Of a DNA stretch of 52,521 bases, positions 43,363-52,521 are shown piece by piece. Under the pieces are notes generated by a model. The model had not been told where the DNA came from. It made no database searches and was given only the letters and a program-made list of their open reading frames with translations. Made by a program: the position numbers and the translations under genes. The stretch comes from Zelonia costaricensis (Eukaryota; Euglenozoa; Kinetoplastea; Trypanosomatida; Trypanosomatidae), in assembly GCA_030849075.1 (NCBI GenBank), contig JASAOO010003390.1, positions 1 through 52,521 of the forward strand. Direction: 5' to 3'. Within the stretch, counting starts at the first letter, position 1; the number at the start of each line of letters is the position of its first letter.

Positions 43363-44584
43363 ATGCTGAATGCGCTCCTGCTTGTGTGTGTGTGTGTGTG
43401 TCTGCTTGTTGCGTGTACGCCAACAAAAGAAGCGTCGGGTAGTGTCAAACGTGAGCTCTCAGAAGGGTGCTCACAATTTTTGTGGACCTTCGGTCTTGCT
43501 TGGTGACGGCCCGGGTTCGAATGGGTGTCTTTTAGTTGCGTGTGTGTCTGCGTTTGTGTGATTGCTGCGGTGGCTACTGCTTCTCTGCTTCAAGCACTTG
43601 TTGCCGAAGGTGTCTTTGCTGTCGCTCCGCGTGACCGAGAAGGCAGCTTTGGCGTGGCGACACGTGTGACGCAACCTGTGTCTACTAAATCTGTCTGTTG
43701 TGTACCATATGCAGCGCCTGCATTTTCTTTCTGTTCCTTTTTTTCTAGCTCGCGGAGTTGCAGCGGGTTCTTCACATCTGCGCCCTTTTTTTTCTTTGCT
43801 GCGTGTGACTCCCTTCCACTCTCGTACACCTTTTTTGTACTCCATTCGAGCAACTGTCTGCGCACAGATTTAAGCTGCGTGACACTTTTTTCTTCTTCCT
43901 GGCGCGCCCCACTCCCCCCTCACATACAGTTCCACACCCTGCTGGCCTCGCCGTCGACTAACTGAACTACAGAGCGGGGAGTGCGACATCAAGTGTCTAT
44001 CGCATCATTCATAAACAAGCGAAAAGCAAAGAAAAAAAATAGTGCCGCTGCGGAGGCGCCGCCGCTGCGGCTTTGTTTGCACGTCCAGCTTGTGAAGCTG
44101 AGAAGGTGACATCGAGAACGCAAGGTGCTTCGGTCCACCAAAACTACGTGTCTCCTCCAGCAGTGCGTCTCTCTCGCTGACCCGCCGTTGAAGCCGTTTT
44201 CTTTCAGTTCGGGTTGGGTGACTGCCGGCCTCATTGCGAGTCGGGGCGACTGCCGGCTGTCGGTGCTTGCATGCTGTGTACCATTACACGTCTTGACTCG
44301 TAGCTCTTCTCTTCTCTGCCTTCCCCCCTTCCGCGTCTCTCTTCGCCCTTTCCTGTGTGCACCGCGCTGCGCTCGATTCCTTTCCGGCTTCGGCGCGACA
44401 AGAGAGAAACCAAGGAGAAGGCGTGCGCTCGTGCACTTGGGTTTGAGCTCTCTCCCCCACACACAAAAAAAACGGACACGCACTCACTTGAGTGTTCACG
44501 CACGCAAGAGGGAGAAAAAAGGACGTACACACACTCACACACCCACCCACACAGACGCACAGGTCTCTCGTCTAGTGCTAGACA
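43363..44584. other. Spacer between MFS and GPI16 genes
   Basis: About 1.2 kb with a GT tract at 43384-43401, T-rich stretches around 43739-43795 and A-rich stretches around 44021-44040 and 44465-44520. C/T tracts near 44300-44360 could serve splicing of the GPI16 transcript. No gene is seen. Confidence 0.65.
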
Positions 44585-46774
44585 ATGCGCGGAGACTCGA
44601 GGTGCTGGCATGTGCCGCGGTGGGGGCTGCTGGTCGCCCTCGTCGTGCTGCTCTCCTGCCTCGGAAGTGCGGCGGCGGAGGGCGTCGTGCCGTCGCCGTC
44701 CGCACCGTCCGCACCGCGCACCTCGCGCCGCTACACCATGATGCTGGAGGCGCTCCCCGGCAGCCTTGACGAAGAGGGCGACCGCCCCACACTCGTGTCC
44801 GTCACCGACGAGATGTCGCTGACACTGCCGGCCAGGGTCGGCGCCCCCGCCGCGTGGGAGGGCGACGCGGAGGGCAGCGAGATCGACGAGAGCGCCGCGG
44901 CGCGGCTCACCTTCGACGAGAACTTTGACCCAATCTGGTACTACGTGCTGCGCCGCCGCGGCTTTGAGCACGTGGACTGGTCCGGCTGTGGCGGCAAGTG
45001 GCGGCCTGAGTGGTCGCTCTCTACTGCGGCAGCCGCCGGCGCTGCGGGGGCGGCGGGCAACACGACCGTCGACGCTGAGGCGTTCCGGCGTCTGCACCAC
45101 TACCTGGCCCACCACGCGGTGTGCACGTACTCTTCCGTGTCCTTCTGCGGCGCCAGCCGCGAGCGTGACGCCGCCAGCCAGTTCCAGTGGGCCGCGCAGT
45201 TCATCTCAACGCTGACCTCGTCGCCGCTCAGCTGGACCGATGCTACGCCGCGGCATCAGCGACCTAACGGCGTCGTTCTACAGCAGTCGTCGCACAATGG
45301 CACGGCGGCAGCCCCGGGGGAGCCACGGCCGTACTGGTGCTCGTACCACCTTGTCTACCACGACACCCTCTGCACGCAGCACGTCAGCCCGCTGCTGAAC
45401 GGCGGCCGCTCCGGCCGCGGCGTGCAGGAGGGGCTGCCACACAGCATCTTCAGGGCTGTCTTCCCGTCCTTTGTGGGGTACTTCAATGCGCCCTTTCAGC
45501 ACTTCACGGTCAAGGCCATACAGCAGCGCCGGCCTGCCGTGCCGGCTGCGGGGGCGCCGCCAACGGTTCAGCTGAGGGTGGAGGTCCGGATGACGATGGT
45601 GGTCGGATCAGAGGAGGACCTGCAGGCGCTGTCGGACGTCTGGACGCGTGAGTTGCCCGCCTACGCGCGCGGTGGGCGGCTGCAGGTGCGGATCGGCCCC
45701 GGCGGCTTGTCGAGGCCCCTCCGCGCCGCCCTGCGAGCCGCAGCCGTCTCGGATGCGCAGGCGCCCGGTGATGATGAGGGCGACGACGTGGGTGCTGCTG
45801 CTGCTGCCGCTGCTCCCGACTCGGGGAACTCGGCTGCGGCGACGTCGCCGGCGCTCGGCCGCTCGCCTGAGGTGCAGTACCAAGTGCACACCAACGGCAA
45901 AGACTACGGCTACCTGACGGTGACGCTGCAGCCAGCCCTGGCGCTGCTCGACGCGCACTCCGGTGTAGAGGCCGCGGGTCAGGAGAGCGCGGGGGCCCGC
46001 GAAAGCGAGAGCGACAGCCGCGCAGCAGCCTTTGGGCTGCAGGAGGGTGACGTGGTGCGCACGTTGCTTCTCTTTCCCCTCCACCTCGTGCGGCCTTCAC
46101 TGTACAACATGGAGTCCCTCCTGGGCACGACCCGCATCGTGCACGCCCACACCGACGTCGTCTCCAACACACTGGCCGTGCTGCTCGAGACCCACGTGAC
46201 GGCGGTGCACGTGGCGGCGTACGACGCGGCCTTTGCGCAATCGCGTCTGTGCCTCCAAGCCGCCAGTGCGGCGCCGACGCGGCGCTGCGAAGCGCCGGCG
46301 GGCGTGCTGCTGGGTCGTTTCCGTCTCTTCTTTGGCTGGGCCGCACTGAGCGAGATGCCGGCGGACGGCAACAGCAACCGGCTCGTGCCGCAGCCCGTTG
46401 TCGCCATCCATCGCGCCGCCTCGTCGGCCTCCTGCCAGGCGCGGCAGCAGCAGCGACTCCAGGGCGACGCGGCGGCGTCCGTCTACGGCGTGCCCCAGCT
46501 CGACCACGAGGCTTCGCTCGCCGCCGTCTTTGAGCTGCTCAACGGCACTTATTCGCGTGCTGACGCGGCAGCGCCGGCGACAGGGGAGTCGTGTGTGTAC
46601 TGGGTGCGGTCGACCGTGGCGAGCGGCACCACAATTCCGGGGCCGGACGGCGCCATGGTGTTCAACGTGCTCTCGCTCGGGCTCGTCTTCTCGGCGATCG
46701 GGGCCGGCATGCTGACGCGTGTGACGCGCCGCCTGACGTACCGCAGAGAGGACCTCGCCGCAGCTCTCGCGTAG
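44585..46774 (+). CDS. GPI16: GPI transamidase subunit GPI16/PIG-T
   Basis: The 729-residue protein fits Gpi16/PIG-T, the ER-luminal subunit of the GPI transamidase that stabilises the catalytic Gpi8 and attaches GPI anchors, a major process in trypanosomatids. A signal peptide is clear (about 13-31). The segment around 135-140 (SGCGGKWRPEW) and the pattern DTLCTQHVSPLL near 260 correspond to conserved PIG-T regions, the latter to the human VCTENLTPW motif. A Cys in VSFCGAS near 190 lies where PIG-T has the cysteine region that can bond to Gpi8; this assignment is by position only. The C-terminus has PGPDGAMVFNV leading into one membrane helix (about 690-712) and a short basic tail, the usual type I layout. 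An acidic/Ala-rich insertion lies around 393-420. The start ATG is the first in frame and gives the signal peptide. It is longer than human PIG-T (578). Confidence 0.83.
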   Translation: MRGDSRCWHVPRWGLLVALVVLLSCLGSAAAEGVVPSPSAPSAPRTSRRYTMMLEALPGSLDEEGDRPTLVSVTDEMSLTLPARVGAPAAWEGDAEGSEIDESAAARLTFDENFDPIWYYVLRRRGFEHVDWSGCGGKWRPEWSLSTAAAAGAAGAAGNTTVDAEAFRRLHHYLAHHAVCTYSSVSFCGASRERDAASQFQWAAQFISTLTSSPLSWTDATPRHQRPNGVVLQQSSHNGTAAAPGEPRPYWCSYHLVYHDTLCTQHVSPLLNGGRSGRGVQEGLPHSIFRAVFPSFVGYFNAPFQHFTVKAIQQRRPAVPAAGAPPTVQLRVEVRMTMVVGSEEDLQALSDVWTRELPAYARGGRLQVRIGPGGLSRPLRAALRAAAVSDAQAPGDDEGDDVGAAAAAAAPDSGNSAAATSPALGRSPEVQYQVHTNGKDYGYLTVTLQPALALLDAHSGVEAAGQESAGARESESDSRAAAFGLQEGDVVRTLLLFPLHLVRPSLYNMESLLGTTRIVHAHTDVVSNTLAVLLETHVTAVHVAAYDAAFAQSRLCLQAASAAPTRRCEAPAGVLLGRFRLFFGWAALSEMPADGNSNRLVPQPVVAIHRAASSASCQARQQQRLQGDAAASVYGVPQLDHEASLAAVFELLNGTYSRADAAAPATGESCVYWVRSTVASGTTIPGPDGAMVFNVLSLGLVFSAIGAGMLTRVTRRLTYRREDLAAALA

Positions 46775-49147
46775 GACAGCAGCGGCACCGTTGCCGGCCA
46801 CGTGAGCGCACCGGCGTGAGTGCGTCGCGTCGGCGCCCTTGTCTTCCCCTCCCCCACCTCTTTCCTCTCCTCTCCTCTCCCCTCCCCACGTCACCTTCCC
46901 CCCCTCTTCGCGACCCCTGTGCCCGATTTGTGAGAGATGCTTCACTGAACGCGCGTTGATTTCGATGCTCGGGTGTGTCTGCGGTGCCGTGCCCTGGCTC
47001 AAACGTCACCAGTGGATGGCTGGACCGGCTTGGCTAGCATGCGCCGCGCCAATCTGCGCGAGTTTGATGTGTGCGCCATCCCCTTTAAAGCACAGACCGC
47101 ACTCGTGGCGTCGCTGCCGTGGCGCGGTGGCCACCTCCGCCCTCTCCTATCCCTCCCTTCCCGCCTCGCACTGCCTCTGCCCTCTCTCTTCCGGCTCTGT
47201 TCTGACCCCGCGTGTCACCACAACCGCTCGCCTTTTTTTTTTCCTTCCCTACGCACACGCACCTCAACGCGCCGACAACACTGCCCCTCCTTCCCCCCTA
47301 TCTCACACTCAAACCGAATAACAACAACCATGCGTTTGCGAGTCTCTCGCAGATTCTCCGTTCTCCCGCATTGTTGCTCTCACGCCCCCACACCGTCCCC
47401 TCTCACATCTTTACACGAAGACTCGAAGCAGAAGACGTGAAATCGTTCTAAACGCCTCCGCAGCACATCAGACGAGGAAACAACAAGTCTCTCGGTTTTC
47501 TCAAACACGCCACTTCATACACAGGTTCCATCACTACTCTTGTACCAGCCGCTTCCCCCCCCCCCCACTCTTACCTCGTACTTGTTCACCGTCCCCCTTG
47601 TCCTCCCCCCTTTACCCCTCAACCACTCTTTCCCCCAGGCCACCGTCTACTTGAACAATAAAAGCCAAGGACACTCAACAAAGCGCGCACCTTCTCCGTC
47701 ACACAGACTTCACGATTACCTTCCACGCACCCTCGCCCCTCACTCCATCTCTGTGTTGCCTCTGCTTCTCGCTCGACCCCACTCCCTCTCTCACACACAC
47801 ACACACGCACACAGCTTGTTGCGACTCTCCGCGTCAGCGTCTCCGTGTCGTTCTGTTTTCCGCGTTTCCTTTCTTCTCTATTGTGCGTTGTTGTCAACCT
47901 CACTTCCACCCTTCCGTTCTTGCTCGCCTGTAGCTGCACTCGTCGCCCCAGCGCTGCCACTTCCCAAGGCTTCTATCTCTTTCTACGCGTTGCCAACTCT
48001 CGGGTTCTCTTTTTCTTTGTTTCCCCAGCAACGTGCCCCCCCCCTTCCGTCCCCCTTCCCATTCCCCCCCCCCCTTCACGCACGCGCACTGAAAGCAGCA
48101 ACGCAAAAGAACAAGAAAGAGCAGCAAAAAGAACGAAGCGGAAACCACTCCACCGTCTGATTGCACCAGCACACAGAAGGAAGAGACAATAAGTACGCAG
48201 CAGTCTAACGCCTTTTTTCCTTTTTGCCGCCTTTTGCTAAGAAACGAGAAGACTAAGAAACGAGGTCCCGCAGCTACACTTCCACAACCCACAAACCCCG
48301 CACTCCCCCTTCCCCACCCCAGCCTCCACACGCACACCCGCAAACCACGCTAACGGAACAACAACAAAAAAAAGGAGAACCAGGAAGTTGCCTTCTGTGT
48401 TTGACTCACTGACTGCATAAGACCAACAGGAGGAGACGAAAGAGAAAGTGCTCTGCTCCTCTCTTTTCTTGACCTCATTTCCGAACTCCCGCTTCGCCGC
48501 TTTCCCCGCCCCGTAGTTCTTCCCTTCCTCGCCTTGCTTCCCTTCTCTCTCTCTCCTCTTTCGGGCATTGTGTAGTCCTGCTAACGACAACCACCCCGCT
48601 GCCTCCTTCTCCTTCTGCCCCCCCTCCACGCCCCACCCTCTCCTTCCTTGTCATTTCGCACCCAACTATATCATTGGTGTCCCTCCCGCAGACCTTCACT
48701 TTTCCACCTTCCCGTGTCTCCGTGTTTCCGTTGTGTGCTCACCCCCTCCCTTTTCTTCGCTTTGCGTGATTGTGTCAGCTCACGTCTCTCCTGCGCCCTC
48801 CGTGTCCTCCTTCTCCCTCCTCCCACAACGTTAAGGTAGCACGACACACGGCGACCTCGTCACTTCCTCATACCCCCCGCCCCTCGTTTCTTCTACATCG
48901 CTTTTCAGCTTGTCTTGTCTCTCGTCTTCGCCTCCTTCGTGGTCGAGCACGCAGCCTTCCTCGTGCACACACACACACCGAAGAGTCCTCATCGCCTCCC
49001 CCCTTTTCTCCCCCTCCCTCACCAAAACCTGCGCACGATACGAGCCACACCTGCCAAAACGCCCGCAAGCCCTCCTCCATCCACCCCGCCGTCGTTTCCG
49101 TCACGCCCCCCCTCCTCCCCCACCTCCCAGACTCTCACAAGCAGAAG
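46775..49147. other. Very long pyrimidine-rich spacer
   Basis: About 2.4 kb, strongly C/T-rich with C runs near 47557-47568 and 48066-48077 and A-rich stretches near 48095-48135. Open frames such as 47540-48160 are Pro/Ser/Leu-rich with no domain signature. It probably comprises the GPI16 3' UTR and the 5' region of the next gene. Confidence 0.65.
49106..49130 (+). promoter_or_regulatory. Predicted trans-splice acceptor, Ser/Thr-Pro-rich gene
   Basis: A run of C and T ends in CCCAG at 49126-49130, 17 bases before the ATG at 49148. The surrounding tract is almost pure pyrimidine. Confidence 0.5.
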
Positions 49148-50041
49148 ATGAGCCGCGCCGTCTCCACCTCGTGCCCCCTGTCGGACTGCACGCTGGCCGT
49201 CGACAACGCCGAGAACATCCGCAACAGCAACGATGCCGCGCTGCTCGGCCTCAAGGGCGGCTCTGCCGCCGCTGTCGCGAGCACGCCGCGCGCTCGGGCG
49301 CTCCTGCGCAGCGTGAAGGCGCTGAGCCGCTCCGTCGGCACCAACGACGCCGCCTGCGCCGCTGCCCCGTCGCCGCGTCGCGAACGCGTCTCTGGCGCGG
49401 GCCGCACCGTGACGACCACGTCCGCGCCGACTGCCTTGGTGGGCGTGGCGCCGGCCGAGGTGGCTGGCGCCCCGCGTGTGGCGTTCCGCCCGTCCTCGCT
49501 GGACTGCCACGTCTTCGCGAAGCCATTCCGGCCCGCCTCCGCGTCGCACCGCAACGACCCGTACTCGCCGTGCCTCCTCAAGAGCCCGTGCACGCCGGAG
49601 GACAGCTTCTACGCGTGCTACTGCGATGCGGTGGAGGAGATGGCGTCGGCAGCGACGCCCGCGAATGTGGCGTTGGCGTCCGCCAGCACCCCGGTTCGGT
49701 CGCGCCCGGCACGGCCGTCCGCCGTCACCCCGGTGCTCCCGGCAGAGACACAGGCGCTGCTCGAACAGCTGAACCGCAACTCGGTCACGCCGGCGCGTGC
49801 CGGGTCTCCGATGACGACACCGATCAAGATGGTCGGCAGCGCCGACCAGTCACCGGCCACCACCGCGTCTGCGTGCGGAGGTGTGACCGCGACGCCGTCT
49901 GCGTCGACCACGCCGGAGCGCGGCGTGTCGTCCGTGGCGCAGTCGCCGGCCCCCACGTCGTCGGCCCGCGTCGTGCGCAAGGTCGTGAGCTGCGGCGTGG
50001 ACCGCACCTCTGGCCGCCCGGTGCCGCGCCCGAAGGAGTAA
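49148..50041 (+). CDS. Hypothetical Ser/Thr/Pro/Ala-rich protein
   Basis: I do not recognise this 297-residue protein. The coding sequence shows very strong G/C third-position bias and sits directly after a good splice-acceptor candidate, so it is likely real despite low complexity. It is rich in Ala, Ser, Thr and Pro, with many Ser-Pro and Thr-Pro sites (TPRAR, SPRRE, TPEDS, TPVRS, VTPVL, TPERG), the pattern of a target for proline-directed kinases. The best ordered-looking part is about 115-165 (FRPSSLDCHVFAKPFRP and YSPCLLKSPCTPEDSFYACYCDAVEEM), with four of its cysteines clustered in the second segment. There is no signal peptide or membrane helix. The gene stands between two non-coding stretches of about 2.4 kb each. 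The open frame extends upstream, but that part translates C/T-rich UTR. Confidence 0.75.
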   Translation: MSRAVSTSCPLSDCTLAVDNAENIRNSNDAALLGLKGGSAAAVASTPRARALLRSVKALSRSVGTNDAACAAAPSPRRERVSGAGRTVTTTSAPTALVGVAPAEVAGAPRVAFRPSSLDCHVFAKPFRPASASHRNDPYSPCLLKSPCTPEDSFYACYCDAVEEMASAATPANVALASASTPVRSRPARPSAVTPVLPAETQALLEQLNRNSVTPARAGSPMTTPIKMVGSADQSPATTASACGGVTATPSASTTPERGVSSVAQSPAPTSSARVVRKVVSCGVDRTSGRPVPRPKE

Positions 50042-52521
50042 CAGGCCACAGCGGCAGCAAGCTCTTTTTCCCCCTCGTTCGATACGCTGCTTCCCCCCAA
50101 TCCTCACACAACTCGGATCGCGTGGCGCATGTCATGACGGCGATTTGAGAAACGCGGTGGTACGCATTCTCTTCCGTTGGAGCTGCGGAGCGCCACGGAT
50201 GCTCCACAGTTCCCCAGTCTCTGTCGATGCTTGTGGCGCACAGACAAGCGCGCACTGTGTGCTCACATGCGTCGCGTGACGCCACTCTGCTTCACACCCA
50301 CGTCCCTCGTCCCCTCGTCTCGCTATCGCACCTCGGCTCCGTACCTTTTTTTCGTTTCCTTGTCTGGTGCATTTTGTTTTTGTTTTTGTGCTGTCCTTCT
50401 CCTTTTCGTTTTTCTGTACGCAAACCGGTGTGACTCCCCTCCTTAGGTCGAGCTGTCATCCCCACCCTCTCTCTCTCTTCCTCGACGGTGTCAGCTGCCC
50501 TTGATGCGTCCCACTCCACCCCGCCTGAACGCAGGGCATGGCCCACTGTTCGCGTCTCAGCTCCCGTTTTCCAGTCTTCGGCATCTTGTCTTCGCCAACC
50601 TCTCGCTTTCTGATTGTTTCCCCCCCTCTTGTTTGCCGGCGTCCCCCCCTCCAAACCACTGCGCCACGACCACTTCTTCCTTCGCTCTCCATGGGACCAG
50701 ATCCCATACTGTCTTTCTGCCTCTCTATCTCTCTCGCTCTCTCTCGCGTCGTTGCTTTCAATTTACTCTTCGGTTTTCTGTTCACGCTGCGGTTTTGTGC
50801 CTCTACGGCATTTCGCCTGTCCCCACCTCCACCGTTGGTCCCATCTCAGCCACTTCGCTCCACTTTCTCGCCTGCCCACCCCTTCTTTTTTTTCTGTGCT
50901 GTTGGCGCTTTGTGTCGGTGTGCGTGTGCGTGTGTGTTGTCGATGTGCTCCTTTTTTGAATCTTGTCTCTTGCTCTCCTCCAACGTGTTGTGGCGCTGCT
51001 CCTTCCTCACCCACCTCAGGAATCTGCCCCCCCACCTCAGGAATCTGACCCCCCCACCTCAGGAATATGACCCACCCCACCCCCCTCCCACGAGCGCTTC
51101 ACTTTTGTGTGTCTTTTCCCTTGTCGGTCTTGTAGCGCTTCTTACTTTCGTTGCCTCACGGCGCCTTGCTCACTCGGGTTTCTTTTTTTTTTTTTTTCAC
51201 TCTCTCCCTCTCACTTCCTCTTCTTTATCAGTCCGCCGCATTCGTCTGGATGTTGTGTGGGTTAGTACGGCGCCCCCCCCCTTCCCTCGGACCGCCACGA
51301 CTCCTCGGAACCCCGGTATGGCTAGGCCTAGGCCTACACGCCGCTCGTCGTCCTACTACCCACGCCCCACACACACGCTTTGCCCTTCCCGGTTTCCTTT
51401 TCGACGACTTTCGTCCCCTTCCGCGCCACGCACTGTATTCTTCCCCTGTCCGTGCTCCCCGCTCCCCCGCCTCTCTCCCTCTGTGTCGCCCCCAATGCCA
51501 GCCCCTTGGTGGCACCCTCGGCGCTTTCCCTTCAGCTACGCCAGTGACCTTCCTTTAGTTGTTGTCTGCGCTGCCTCCCCGTTGACGCGGGTCTTACGCG
51601 CTCCCCCGCAGTCTCCACCCGCCCTGCCTCAACGTGTTTCTCAACATCGTTCGCGTGCAGAGCGTGGTGTTGGGTAGCGAGACGGAAGTGCCTCTGTCCG
51701 TGTGCTGGTTTGTTTAACGTGCTTTCTGCGTGTGTCTGCGTGCACGTGTGCTGTGGCCTAGCCTTTTCTTTCGGAATTATGGGCATCAGGGGGCGGTGCA
51801 TGCGTGTGCGTGCTACTTCCCGATTGAGTGCGTCCGTGTTTGTTTCGCGGCGCTTCGGAGAGGAGAAAGAAAGAAAAAACAGCAGCAACAACGAAAGCTC
51901 GTGAAACAGCCTCATGACCCTTCTCCATATTTGCTGCCCTCCCTCTTTGTTTCGTTTTCCCAGTTTTTTTTTTCTGTTTCCTGCTTGTTCGCAGCCCTCT
52001 CTACCCTCCGCTCCCTCCCATCCCCGTCATCACCTCCTTCCCTCCCAGGGTAGTGAGGTAGCTACGAAGCGCGTCGACGCGCGGCATCGCTTCGCTTGTG
52101 GTCCACAGCTACCCCACCCTTCGTCTCTCTTCCCCACCAAGAAGGGACGGCGAGCGCCTCTTGTCTTGTCTTTCCTCCCCGCTGTCCTTGTGTGCGCGTA
52201 CCGGATGCTGACTTCCCTCCACCCTGGTTCCCTTTTCTTGTGTGCTTGCCACTCTCTCCACGCTCTCTCGATTTTCACCCCTTCCTCCTTTCTCTGTTTA
52301 GCCCCCCCCCTCTCTGTCGGCTCGCGAGCCGTGGTGGCGCTTGCCCTACTTGACTCTCTCTCTCTGTGCCTTCGTCTGTCTTCCGTTTCCTCCCTTTTCG
52401 ACGTCCTTTTCTTCTGTTTCGTTGTTGAGTGTCCCGTGGTGGTGTGCGTGCCCTTGTCTCCTGTTTTTTTTTGGTTTCTTCGCGGCTTGCGCGTCGTGGT
52501 TGCGTTTAGAAGAACAAGGGA
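50042..52521. other. Non-coding 3' stretch, pyrimidine-rich
   Basis: The last 2.5 kb has no supported gene. It is dominated by C/T tracts, including a T run at 51182-51199, and holds a three-copy tandem repeat at 51011-51076. The frame 50538-51677 gives a Ser/Pro/Leu-rich product typical of translated pyrimidine tracts. A gene beginning beyond the window may use these tracts for splicing. Confidence 0.65.
51011..51076. repeat. Three-copy 21-22 bp tandem repeat
   Basis: Three near-identical units share the core ACCTCAGGAAT, beginning at 51013, 51034 and 51056, each followed by a C run. The third copy has a TCT to TAT change. It lies in the non-coding 3' stretch. Confidence 0.85.

Noticed and set aside
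43508..43532. tRNA-like B box (GGGTTCGAAT)
   Set aside because: The flanking bases do not pair as a T-arm stem, and no A box or acceptor stem can be built around it.
43525..43965. 146-codon open frame after the MFS gene
   Set aside because: It starts at GTG, not ATG, and gives a Cys/Val/Phe/Ser-rich product from GT and T tracts.
47540..48160. 206-codon open frame in the long spacer after GPI16
   Set aside because: A Pro/Ser/Leu/His product of a C/T-rich spacer, with no codon bias like the neighbouring genes.
50538..51677. 379-codon open frame on the plus strand
   Set aside because: Its product is Ser/Pro/Leu/Phe-rich, follows pyrimidine runs and repeats, and has no G/C third-position bias or domain signature.

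Overview
The window looks like nuclear chromosomal DNA from a trypanosomatid protist, most likely in the Leishmania/Leptomonas/Crithidia group. I infer this from GC-rich, intronless genes with strong G/C at third codon positions, all on one strand. They are separated by 0.6-2.5 kb of pyrimidine-rich spacer full of C runs, CA/GT microsatellites and polypyrimidine-AG sites typical of spliced-leader trans-splicing. Protein identities were judged by eye from motifs; no database search was run.

Layout, all on the + strand: 1-3199 non-coding; RuvB-like 2 AAA+ ATPase (3200-4651); mitochondrial SUV3-type RNA helicase (5652-7715); P4-type ATPase (9726-14246); a 1321-residue protein I do not recognise (15211-19176); CNNM-type magnesium/metal transport protein (20106-21923); VPS52-like GARP/EARP tethering subunit (24184-26892); NDOR1/Tah18 diflavin reductase (27839-29725); WD40 protein (30815-32518); low-complexity coiled-coil protein (33505-35181); translation initiation factor eIF3 subunit G (35808-36575); a doubtful small arginine-rich frame (37595-37990); a protein with a PH-like C-terminal domain (38598-39830); major facilitator transporter (41272-43362); GPI transamidase subunit GPI16/PIG-T (44585-46774); a Ser/Thr/Pro-rich hypothetical protein (49148-50041). 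The last 2.5 kb is non-coding.

The genes do not form a functional pathway. They read as one stretch of a directional polycistronic cluster of mostly housekeeping genes: chromatin/RNP assembly, mitochondrial RNA turnover, membrane lipid and metal transport, Golgi retrograde traffic, Fe-S assembly, translation and GPI anchoring. No strand switch, tRNA, rRNA, snRNA or transposon was recognised. No operon-like regulation is expected; control would be through splice sites and UTRs, and several spacers are long.

The clearest structural anomaly is a 69-bp perfect direct repeat split by a single N (9398-9536), most simply an unmerged assembly join. I found no convincing new multi-gene system. The best leads for novelty are the unrecognised 1321-residue protein, the PH-like protein, the isolated Ser/Thr-Pro protein with very long flanks, and the small frame at 37595.
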